A stretch of DNA of 6,937 nucleotides, taken from contig PMKK01000093.1 of assembly GCA_003157715.1 (NCBI GenBank), positions 1,464 through 8,400 of the forward strand, given 5' to 3'. The notes under the pieces were generated by a model that saw only the letters and a program-made list of their open reading frames with translations, was not told the DNA's origin and searched no databases. The position numbers and the translations under genes are program-made. Source of the DNA: Actinomycetota bacterium (GTDB lineage: Bacteria; Actinomycetota; Thermoleophilia; UBA2241). Of the stretch, positions 1 to 4,977 are shown in pieces; the stretch's first letter is position 1; every line of letters begins with the position of its first letter.

Positions 1-336
1 CACGAGTCGCCGGCCGGCAGCCTGGGCGAGCTCGTCACGATCGCCACCATGCGCCTTGTCATGCCCGACCGCCTGATCCCCGCCACGCTCGACGTCGACG
101 GCATCAACGGACTCGAACCGCGCATCGCCGCGGGCGCCAACGTCGTGACCTCGATCGTGCCGCCCGACCTCGGTCTGGCCGGTGTCTCGCAGTCCGAGCT
201 CGACATCGACGCCGGCTTGCGCACCGCGGCCGAGGTGAGTGCCCGCCTGACGGCCCTCGGGCTGCGCGCCGCGACGGCCGGGGAGTACGCCGGGTGGGTG
301 GCCGGCGCGCTCGAGCGGCGCGCCGCGCGGCGATGA
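1..336 (+). CDS. pylB: PylB, 3-methylornithine synthase (C-terminal part; 5' end outside window)
   Basis: PylB is a radical-SAM mutase that rearranges lysine to (3R)-3-methyl-D-ornithine, the first step of pyrrolysine synthesis in the cytoplasm. The frame is open from base 1 (HESPAGSLGELVTIATMRLV...), so only the last 111 residues are present. The iron-sulfur CxxxCxxC motif, which is N-terminal in this family, lies outside the window. The C-terminal barrel segment is diagnostic: MPDRLIPATLDVDGINGLE, then GANVVTSIVPPDLGLAGVSQ and SELDID, as in known PylB proteins. The ATG at 49 is an internal methionine, not the start. The stop is TGA at 334-336, overlapping an ATG at 333 (see mini-ORF entry). 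The gene is followed by pylC and pylD in the usual B-C-D order. Identification rests on recalled family sequence and on this gene order. Confidence 0.95.
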   Translation, partial: HESPAGSLGELVTIATMRLVMPDRLIPATLDVDGINGLEPRIAAGANVVTSIVPPDLGLAGVSQSELDIDAGLRTAAEVSARLTALGLRAATAGEYAGWVAGALERRAARR

Positions 337-368
337 GGCCGGCGATCGTCACAGCGGTGTCGCCGTGA
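333..368 (+). other. 11-codon mini-ORF bridging pylB and pylC
   Basis: ATG at 333-335 overlaps the pylB stop (ATGA). The frame reads MRPAIVTAVSP and stops with TGA at 366-368, which in turn overlaps the GTG start of pylC (GTGA at 365-368). Its first codons are a near copy of the pylC start (MRLAIV). It may be a relic of a duplicated start or a coupling peptide that carries ribosomes from pylB to pylC. No conserved peptide is recognised. Whether it is translated is inference. Confidence 0.4.
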
Positions 369-382
369 GGCTGGCGATCGTC
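334..382 (+). repeat. 17-bp direct duplication of the pylC start (334-350 and 366-382)
   Basis: TGAGGCcGGCGATCGTC at 334-350 and TGAGGCtGGCGATCGTC at 366-382 match at 16 of 17 bases with a 32-base period. The second copy forms the start of pylC. The first copy begins with an in-frame-looking ATG but runs into a stop after 11 codons. Confidence 0.85.
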
Positions 383-1681
383 GGCGGCAAGCTGCAGGGC
401 ACCGAAGCCGCCTACCTGGCCGGCGAGGCCGGCTACGAGGTCGTGCTGGTCGATCGTCGCGCCGGACGCCCGGCGGCCGGGCTGGCCGGCGAGTGCCACG
501 TCTTCGATGTGACGAGCGACCCGCTGCGGGCGCGCGAGCTGTTTCGCTCGTGCGACGCGGTGCTGCCCGCCTGCGAGGACGACCACACGCTGGCCTTCCT
601 GGCATCGTTCGTGCCGGGTATCGGCGTGCCCCTGCTGTTCGACCTCGACGCCTACACCGTGAGCTCGTCGAAGCTGCGCTCCAACGCCCTGTTCGAGCGC
701 CTCGACGTGCCCCGGCCAAAGGCCTGGCCCTGCGCGTTTCCGGTCGTGGTCAAGCCTGCCGTCGGCAGCGGCAGCGCCGGGGTGAGCGTGGTCTCTTCGG
801 AGCCCGCGCTCGAGCTGGCCCGTGCCCGGCTGGCGGCCGAGGGCGCCGACGCCGTGGCCGAGGAGTTCGTGAGCGGCCCCTCGCTGTCGATCGAGGTGGT
901 GAGCCTCGGCGGCGCGGCCGTCACGCTGCTGCCGACCTGGCTCGAGTTCGACGCGGTGCTGGATTGCAAGCGGGTGGTGGCGCCGGTCGACCGCGAGGGT
1001 GGCGCGGCTGCGACCGGGGGCGGCGGGGGAGAGGCCGGTGGCCGAGGCGGCGATTCGGCAGGCGCGCACGCCGAGGCCGCCGCCGGCGCGACCGCGGTCG
1101 GCGAAGCGGAGCGCGTGAGCGCCGCCACCATGCGCGGCCTCGACCAGGCCGCCCGGCGGCTGGCCGAGGGCGTGGCGCTCGGCGGCGTGATGGATGTCGA
1201 GGTGATGGTCGCGCCCGACGGCACGCCCAAGGTGATCGAGATCGACGCGCGGCTGCCCAGCCAGACGCCGGCCGCCGTGTTCCACGCCAGCGACGTCAAC
1301 ATCGTCGCTCTGCTGGCGGAGACCTTCGCGGCGGGCAAACCGCCCGCCGTAGACCCGCGCGCCCGGCGCGGCGCCGTCTACCAGCACGTGCTGGTCGAGA
1401 ACGGCAGGGTAGAGGTGCTCGGCGAGCATGTCGTCGGCTCAGCCGGCCCTCTGCGCCGCTGTGACGGCCTCTACGGGGCCGACGTGGTGCTCACCGACCT
1501 CCGAGACGCAGGACGGGCGCGGCGGGCGCCAGGCGCCGCGCAGGACCGCTGGGTGGCCGTCCTGATGACGCGGGGCTCGACGGCGGCGGCGGCCCGCTCG
1601 CGGGCCGCCGCCGCCGTCGAGCGGCTGGCCGACGAGCACGGTCTCGAGCTCGTGCCCGAGCGCGGGCCGGCGCAGTCGTGA
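365..1681 (+). CDS. pylC: PylC, 3-methylornithine-L-lysine ligase (ATP-grasp)
   Basis: PylC is the cytoplasmic ATP-grasp ligase that joins 3-methyl-D-ornithine to the epsilon-amine of L-lysine, the second step of pyrrolysine synthesis. The GTG start is supported by the family N-terminus MRLAIVGGKLQGTEAAYL (nucleotide-fold loop GGKLQG at 7-12). Next come PLLFDLDAYTVSSSKLRSN at 89-107, the ATP-grasp lysine region FPVVVKPAVGSGSAGVSVV at 125-143, and the metal-binding strand VIEIDARLPSQTPAAVF at 290-306 (E292, D294, R296). At 438 residues it is longer than the roughly 360 usual for PylC. A Gly/Ala-rich insert at about 212-249 accounts for part of this, between the conserved LLPTWLEFDAVLDCKRVVAP block and the helix MRGLDQAARRLAEG. 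The C-terminus has an Ala/Arg-rich helix encoded by a perfect hairpin. The stop TGA overlaps the pylD start (GTGA). No good Shine-Dalgarno is seen, so coupling to upstream translation is likely. Confidence 0.95.
   Translation: MRLAIVGGKLQGTEAAYLAGEAGYEVVLVDRRAGRPAAGLAGECHVFDVTSDPLRARELFRSCDAVLPACEDDHTLAFLASFVPGIGVPLLFDLDAYTVSSSKLRSNALFERLDVPRPKAWPCAFPVVVKPAVGSGSAGVSVVSSEPALELARARLAAEGADAVAEEFVSGPSLSIEVVSLGGAAVTLLPTWLEFDAVLDCKRVVAPVDREGGAAATGGGGGEAGGRGGDSAGAHAEAAAGATAVGEAERVSAATMRGLDQAARRLAEGVALGGVMDVEVMVAPDGTPKVIEIDARLPSQTPAAVFHASDVNIVALLAETFAAGKPPAVDPRARRGAVYQHVLVENGRVEVLGEHVVGSAGPLRRCDGLYGADVVLTDLRDAGRARRAPGAAQDRWVAVLMTRGSTAAAARSRAAAAVERLADEHGLELVPERGPAQS
1575..1622 (+). repeat. Perfect 22-bp inverted repeat with a 4-base loop inside pylC
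   Basis: Left arm 1575-1596 and right arm 1601-1622 are exact reverse complements, separated by CTCG at 1597-1600. The arms are almost entirely G and C (left arm begins GCTCGACGGCGG, right arm ends CCGCCGTCGAGC). In the pylC frame it encodes residues 404-419, an Ala-rich helix (STAAAARSRAAAAVE). It lies about 55 bases before the pylD start codon. The RNA hairpin would be extremely stable. There is no T-run after it, so it is not a classical terminator. Confidence 0.95.
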
Positions 1682-2541
1682 CCCGCCTGATCGAAAGCGA
1701 CGTGCGCGGCCTGACCGCGCATCTCATCGAGGTCGAAGCGGCGCTCGTGCGGCTCACCGGCAGCGACTTCGTGGCGCTGGGCGCTCAGGCGTGCGGCGTG
1801 GGCGAGGCCGCCGCGCGCGACGCCCTCGCCTGCGCCGCCGTCGCCGCCGTGCCCATCACGACCGGCGAAGGACTCATTCCCGGCTTTGCCGACTGCGTGG
1901 CGGCGATCTGCGCGCACCTCGGCTGTCACGCGCGGGTCACCGCGGCGACCGACGTCGCCGGCTTTGCCGAGACGCTCAGCTTCGGCGACGATCTCGTCTT
2001 CGCCGCCGACGACCGCAAGTTCCTCGCCTTCGACTTCGCGCGCCGCGCGGTGGCAGACGACGATCCCTGCACGGCCTGGGCCTACGCCGCGGCGCTCGAC
2101 AGGGCGGCCGCCACGATGGGTGCGGCAGGCGCGACGGACGTGGGCGCCCCGGACGGCGTGGCGGGCCAGCCGGTCCTGGTGATCGGGCTCGGTCCGGTGG
2201 GCACGGCGGCGGCGGCGCGCCTCGTCGAGCTCGGCGCCGACGTGTTCGTGGCCGAGCTCGACGAGGCGCGCCTCGAGAGTGCCGCCGGCGAGCTCGAGGT
2301 CACCCCGGTGCCGCTCGCCGACGGCCTGGCGCGCTGCCGGTTCGTGCTGGACGCTACGCCGAGCCCCGACCTGATCGGCGCCGACTGGGTGCGCGCCGAC
2401 GGCGTCGTCGCCTCGCCCGGCCTGCCCCCCGGTGTCACGTTCGCGGCGGCCGAGGCGCTGGGTGATCGGCTCGTGCACGAGCCGCTCGCGTTGGGGGTCG
2501 CCGCGATGGCGGTCCAGGCTCTCGTGGCGCCGGCTCGCTGA
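1678..2541 (+). CDS. pylD: PylD, pyrrolysine synthase (NAD-dependent dehydrogenase)
   Basis: PylD oxidises the lysine-methylornithine isopeptide; the aldehyde then cyclises with loss of ammonia to give pyrrolysine, the last biosynthetic step. The protein has 287 residues, slightly longer than the roughly 260 typical of archaeal PylD. The N-terminal domain carries VPITTGEGLIPGFADCVAAI at 58-77 and VTAATDVAGF at 87-96, followed by the segment DLVFAADDRKFLAFD at 105-119. The C-terminal half is a Rossmann domain with PVLVIGLGPVG at 165-175 (GLGPVG loop at 170-175), then DATPSPDLIGADWV, SPGLPPG at 246-252 and HEPLALGVAAMAV. The GTG start overlaps the pylC stop by four bases (GTGA), so translation is probably coupled. 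The stop is TGA, and the frame then stays open through the tandem repeat that follows. The extra length near 146-163 (Gly/Ala-rich linker) is a minor oddity. Confidence 0.95.
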   Translation: MTRLIESDVRGLTAHLIEVEAALVRLTGSDFVALGAQACGVGEAAARDALACAAVAAVPITTGEGLIPGFADCVAAICAHLGCHARVTAATDVAGFAETLSFGDDLVFAADDRKFLAFDFARRAVADDDPCTAWAYAAALDRAAATMGAAGATDVGAPDGVAGQPVLVIGLGPVGTAAAARLVELGADVFVAELDEARLESAAGELEVTPVPLADGLARCRFVLDATPSPDLIGADWVRADGVVASPGLPPGVTFAAAEALGDRLVHEPLALGVAAMAVQALVAPAR

Positions 2542-2548
2542 AGTCGGC

Positions 2549-2650
2549 ACCCGGCGGTGCGGCGATACCCGGCGGCGAGGATGCTCGGCGGTGCGGCGAT
2601 GCTCGTCGGCGCCGCGATACCCGGCGCTGCCGCGATGCCGGCGGTGCGCC
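2549..2650 (+). repeat. 18-bp tandem repeat, about 5.5 copies, between pylD and pylT
   Basis: Consecutive units start at 2549, 2567, 2583, 2601, 2619 and 2637. The consensus is close to RCYCGGCGGTGCSGCGAT. Units 1 and 3 (ACCCGGCGGTGCGGCGAT and GCTCGGCGGTGCGGCGAT) differ at two positions. Unit 2 is two bases short, units 4 and 5 have drifted, and the last is partial. All copies lie after the pylD stop and before pylT. The 18-base unit is a multiple of three and the pylD frame stays open across it, but a coding role is not supported. Confidence 0.8.
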
Positions 2651-2678
2651 CCGACTGGCCGGCGGCCGCTCCATGCGC

Positions 2679-2684
2679 TAGCCT
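2679..2684 (+). promoter_or_regulatory. Possible -10 box for pylT
   Basis: TAGCCT ends 12 bases before the first base of the mature tRNA, a sensible distance for a transcription start a few bases upstream of the tRNA. A similar CTAG-containing box (TAGACT) stands before pylSn. No convincing -35 is visible, so co-transcription with pylBCD is an equally good explanation. Confidence 0.3.
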
Positions 2685-2696
2685 GTCGTACGGTGC

Positions 2697-2769
2697 GGGG
2701 GGTCGATCGGAAGGATCAGCGCGGACTCTAAATCCGCGTAGAGGGGTGTAACTCCCCTACTCCCCGCCA
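2697..2769 (+). tRNA. pylT: tRNA-Pyl (anticodon CTA, reads UAG)
   Basis: This is the amber-decoding tRNA charged with pyrrolysine by PylS. The whole cloverleaf can be folded by eye. The acceptor stem is GGGGGGT (2697-2703) with ACTCCCC (2759-2765), discriminator G2766 and an encoded CCA at 2767-2769. A single base, C2704, lies between acceptor and D stem. The D stem GATC/GATC encloses only five bases (GGAAG). The anticodon stem has six base pairs (2720-2725 with 2733-2738) around the loop CTCTAAA (2726-2732, anticodon CTA at 2728-2730). The variable region is three bases (TAG). The T arm is AGGGG/CCCCT with loop TGTAACT, lacking the usual TTC. These are the hallmark tRNA-Pyl departures from ordinary tRNAs, and the sequence closely resembles the Desulfitobacterium type. 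One difference is that two bases (A2718, G2719) sit between the D and anticodon stems, unless G2719-T2739 pairs as a seventh rung. Confidence 0.97.
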
Positions 2770-3044
2770 GCGAACTCCCCGCAAGTCTTGCCAATCTGTC
2801 CTGAGCCGGAGCGGCGAGTCTGGACTCCGGCGCGTCACCTGTAAACATCGCAGGCGTTGTCTCGCCTCCGGATAGCTGCCGGAGGCAGCGGCCTACGTAG
2901 CCGCTGGCGTCTTGCGCGCGGCCTCGATGCCGACCCTCCGCCCGCGCGCTGCTCACCAGGGCTGCGGTTGCGGCGAGTCCGGGAAGCTCACCGGCGACGC
3001 TGAAGGCGCGCGAGCCGTCGCCGACACCATCCTCGCGGCGTGGC
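2770..3044. other. Hairpin-rich gap between pylT and a convergent minus-strand gene
   Basis: No protein gene is recognised in these 275 bases. There are three perfect inverted repeats in series: GCCGGAG 2805-2811 with CTCCGGC 2825-2831 (13-base loop), GCCTCCGG 2864-2871 with CCGGAGGC 2879-2886 (7-base loop), and CAGCGGC 2886-2892 with GCCGCTG 2900-2906 (7-base loop). An alternative pairing, AGGCG 2852-2856 with CGCCT 2863-2867, would compete with the second hairpin. Transcription converges here (pylT from the left, the minus-strand gene from the right), so bidirectional termination is a plausible role, although no T-run follows. The 3'-end motif of pylT (ACTCCCCGC) is repeated at 2774-2782. 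Confidence 0.7.
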
Positions 3045-3813
3045 CTACGGTCGGGTCGGGTCGCCCCAAGTCACCAGCGCCTGCATCCGGAGTGCGGTCC
3101 AGTAGTGGCCGGTCTTGCGGGCGACGATCCGCCAGTAGCCGACCGTTCCCTCGTACGAGTACTGATCGGCACGCGGCACGAGACGACCGGAGTCGTCGAA
3201 CATCTTTGTGTCGTCGTTAACGAGGAAGTTAGTCGTCGTGTGCTTCGTGGCAACGCGCCCGCGCATCACGCCGTCGACGGAGACGCTGATCAGCAGAGAG
3301 GGCCCCAGTTCGCCGCTGGAGCCAGCGGTGATGCCGTCGACCATCCCCGTGCCCGGCACTGCATGCACACGTATCGGGCCGGGTGCGCCCACGAACGCCA
3401 CGTCGTAGGGCTTCGCATCCGGGAAGGTGCCGGTCAGCCGATACGTGAACCGTTGGTTCGAGGCCTCTCCCGTGTGGTATTCATAATCACCCGGACCGGT
3501 GCCCTTGTGCATCGCTTGCCCGTCATAGGGGGTTCACGGGCCACTTGATGCCCGGCTCGAGGTAGCGCTGGAGTTCGGCTTGAGTCACGACCGATGCGCG
3601 AGGCCACCGTCCGCCGTGCGCTTCGGACCAGGCGAAGATGGCGCTCTGGATGATGTACATGCCGCCGTCAAACCGGTCATTGCGCTCGGCACGTCTGTCA
3701 TTCCTGGCCTCCGCCCAAGCGCGTTCGTGCAGGCCGACCGCGAGTCCAACCACAGCGAGGTCGAGGATGACACCCACGATGAAGAACGTGCGAAGAGGTC
3801 GCGACCTGAACAT
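3045..3813 (-). pseudogene. Pseudopilin-like membrane-anchored protein, split by a +1 frameshift
   Basis: Two adjoining minus-strand reading frames form one gene. The first (3523-3813, 96 codons) starts at an ATG preceded by AGGAG (complement of 3822-3826) at good spacing. It begins with a short basic stretch and one membrane segment (about 10-28, FFIVGVILDLAVVGLAVGL), then the pilin-like QSAIFAWSEAHGGRWPR and EPGIKWPVNP. It stops with TGA one codon later. The second frame (3045-3512) lacks its own plausible start and continues the sense exactly: YDGQAMHKGTGPGDYEY. Reading WPVNP-YDGQAM restores the WPxNPxxGxxM block common in type II secretion and type IV pilin-like proteins, giving 255 residues. 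The shift is one extra base in a run of five (GGGGG at 3528-3532). No canonical prepilin-peptidase motif (G-F-xxxE) is visible, so the pilin assignment is tentative. The stop is TAG. The specific role is unknown. Confidence 0.7.
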
Positions 3814-4122
3814 CCCCCCGGCTCCTGTTGTTGAAGACCCGCTGTCCGTAGTCTGCCCGGAGTCACCGGCGCCAGACGTCGAGCTGGTGGGCAGTGCCGC
3901 CCCTACGCCATCTCACCCGTCCTGGCCTGTTGGCTTCAGCCTGCCCGCGATGCGGCAGTCCAGGGAACCGCGTCCGCTCACGTATCCGGGCCAGCTTGTC
4001 GATTACGTACATATTGTCAACTATGTCTTATTAGACCACCGGTGGTACACTTCGGTGCAACGCATGCACCAAGCGAAAGCACGCGTTGCCCTACTCAGAG
4101 GGCGACCGGATGGGAGAAGTCC
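3814..4122. other. Divergent promoter region between the pseudopilin-like gene and the toxin-antitoxin pair
   Basis: The 309 bases hold the Shine-Dalgarno of the minus-strand gene (3822-3826) on the left. The middle section, about 3830-3990, has no recognised gene or strong repeat. The right part contains the most AT-rich stretch of the window (about 4001-4034) and the operator dyads of the toxin-antitoxin pair. A longer GTG start for the antitoxin (4042) would run across the operator and is not favoured. Confidence 0.55.
4035..4070 (+). promoter_or_regulatory. Operator/promoter of the toxin-antitoxin pair: two dyads
   Basis: ACCACCGGTGGT (4035-4046) is a perfect 12-base palindrome, immediately followed by and overlapping TACACT (4046-4051), a fair -10 box. 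A second perfect dyad, GGTGCA (4054-4059) with TGCACC (4065-4070), follows with a 5-base loop. Both are built from the half-site GGTG/CACC. Type II antitoxins typically repress their own operon through such palindromes, so these are the likely binding sites of the next gene's product. No clear -35 is seen at ideal spacing from TACACT; TTGTCG at 3996-4001 and TTGTCA at 4014-4019 are alternatives for other starts. Confidence 0.6.
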
Positions 4123-4407
4123 ATGACTCCGATTGACGTGCACGCACGCGATGTCCGAGTCCCCCAATTCGTCCGAGAATCGATCAGTCGACACAGGCCA
4201 GTGAGGGTCATGTCGCACGATCGGCCTCAGTATGTCATCTTGCATCCCGACGATTACGCTCTGGTCGGCCCAGTTCTCGAAAAGCAGCGGCGGGGCTTCC
4301 CGGTGCCCATTTCGGACTTGCTCGATGACGAAGATATCGTCATCCTGCGCGAGTTCAGTGACGAAGACGAAGGCCTCGACTGGGGACTGACCGGCCCGCG
4401 GGCCTAG
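4123..4407 (+). CDS. Antitoxin-like protein (Phd/YefM-type N-terminal fold, probable)
   Basis: This is a 94-residue acidic protein placed directly upstream of a MazF-like toxin. The N-terminal part, VRVPQFVRESISRHRPVRVMS followed by HDRPQYVILHPDDYALV (about residues 11-48), fits the Phd/YefM pattern of a short helix, an x-V-x-V strand, a turn with RP, and a second strand ending in a P-x-D-Y motif. The C-terminal part (about 60-94) is rich in Asp and Glu and probably disordered, as expected for a toxin-neutralising tail. The ATG at 4123 is chosen because GGAG at 4113-4116 lies six bases upstream. The stop is TAG, five bases before the toxin start. It probably represses its own promoter through the palindromes at 4035-4070. 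Family assignment comes from pattern and context and is not certain. Confidence 0.65.
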   Translation: MTPIDVHARDVRVPQFVRESISRHRPVRVMSHDRPQYVILHPDDYALVGPVLEKQRRGFPVPISDLLDDEDIVILREFSDEDEGLDWGLTGPRA

Positions 4408-4412
4408 AGCCA

Positions 4413-4970
4413 ATGCCTCTCGACCACTTCGAGTTCGAGCGCGGGGCGGTGTGCTTTGCGCTGTTCGGCTATACGGTCGGCTTTCCGGTGGAGGCCATCG
4501 AACGCGACGCCCAGGGCGTTGTCGACAAGGCCGGCTCCTTTGCCTCGATCGACGCTTTCGCACGCGAGATACGGCGCGGCGACGTGCCCGAGCTGGTGTC
4601 GCGGTTCAAGCTCCGGCCCGTTCTTATCCTGCAGTCGGCCACAAACCCCGGTCTGCAGGACGTCACTGTTGCCCGGGTCAACTCCGTGGCGGCCGGTAAG
4701 AAAGCGGGCAAATCGGGTTGGTGGCAGCGGGTCTCCGCGGACCGCCACATCACGGCCTACCTTGTCGGCGATCGTCCCGATCACGGCCTGGGGTCAGATG
4801 CGGTCGTCAACCTCATGGCGATCCAGACCATCAGCAAGAGCAACGTGCTGCGCAAGGTGGGGAGCCTGGACGTCGACGAGATGAGGGCCGTCTCGGAGCG
4901 GATCGTTCGCGTCCTAGAGCTCGACATCTCGGAGCTCATCGCCAAGTCGAGCGGGATTCTGAGAGAATAG
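4413..4970 (+). CDS. MazF/PemK-like toxin (probable mRNA interferase)
   Basis: The protein has 185 residues. The C-terminal two thirds match the MazF/PemK pattern: RRGDVPEL (about 53-60), LRPVLILQS (about 67-75), DVTVARVNSV (about 84-93), an inserted loop, HITAYLVG, then the characteristic end VVNLMAIQTISKSNVLRKVG-SLDVDEMRAVSERIVRVLEL, equivalent to the MazF motif in which a base-contacting strand is followed by K-S-R/N-L, G-x-L and a final helix. MazF proteins cut single-stranded RNA and stop growth when the antitoxin is lost. About 50 residues precede this core (DHFEFERGAVCFALFGYTVG...), so the protein is longer than the roughly 110-120 of classic MazF. No Shine-Dalgarno is seen. The start is five bases after the antitoxin stop, consistent with coupling. 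The stop is TAG. Activity is inferred, not shown. Confidence 0.7.
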   Translation: MPLDHFEFERGAVCFALFGYTVGFPVEAIERDAQGVVDKAGSFASIDAFAREIRRGDVPELVSRFKLRPVLILQSATNPGLQDVTVARVNSVAAGKKAGKSGWWQRVSADRHITAYLVGDRPDHGLGSDAVVNLMAIQTISKSNVLRKVGSLDVDEMRAVSERIVRVLELDISELIAKSSGILRE

Positions 4971-4977
4971 CAACGCC

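Noticed and set aside
104..1429. Long minus-strand reading frame (441 codons) opposite pylB and pylC
   Set aside because: Its translation is His/Arg/Ala-rich low complexity, as is usual for the antisense of GC-rich genes, and both overlapped + strand genes are firmly identified.
1575..1622. PYLIS-like pyrrolysine insertion element
   Set aside because: There is no in-frame TAG beside the hairpin, and PYLIS elements are described downstream of the amber codon in methyltransferase mRNAs.
2549..2650. CRISPR array
   Set aside because: The 18-base units are contiguous with no unique spacers, and no cas gene is present.
2557..2751. Reading frame through the tandem repeat into pylT, in frame with pylD
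   Set aside because: It ends inside the tRNA gene, its sequence is just the repeat translated, and no Shine-Dalgarno or conserved protein is seen.
2851..2906. Integron attC site
   Set aside because: The hairpins lack the paired RYYYAAC/GTTRRRY core sites, and there is no integron integrase or cassette structure.
2912..3220. TTG-started + strand frame containing GCGCGESGKLTGD
   Set aside because: It runs antisense into the better supported pseudopilin-like gene, lacks a ribosome site, and matches no family I recognise.
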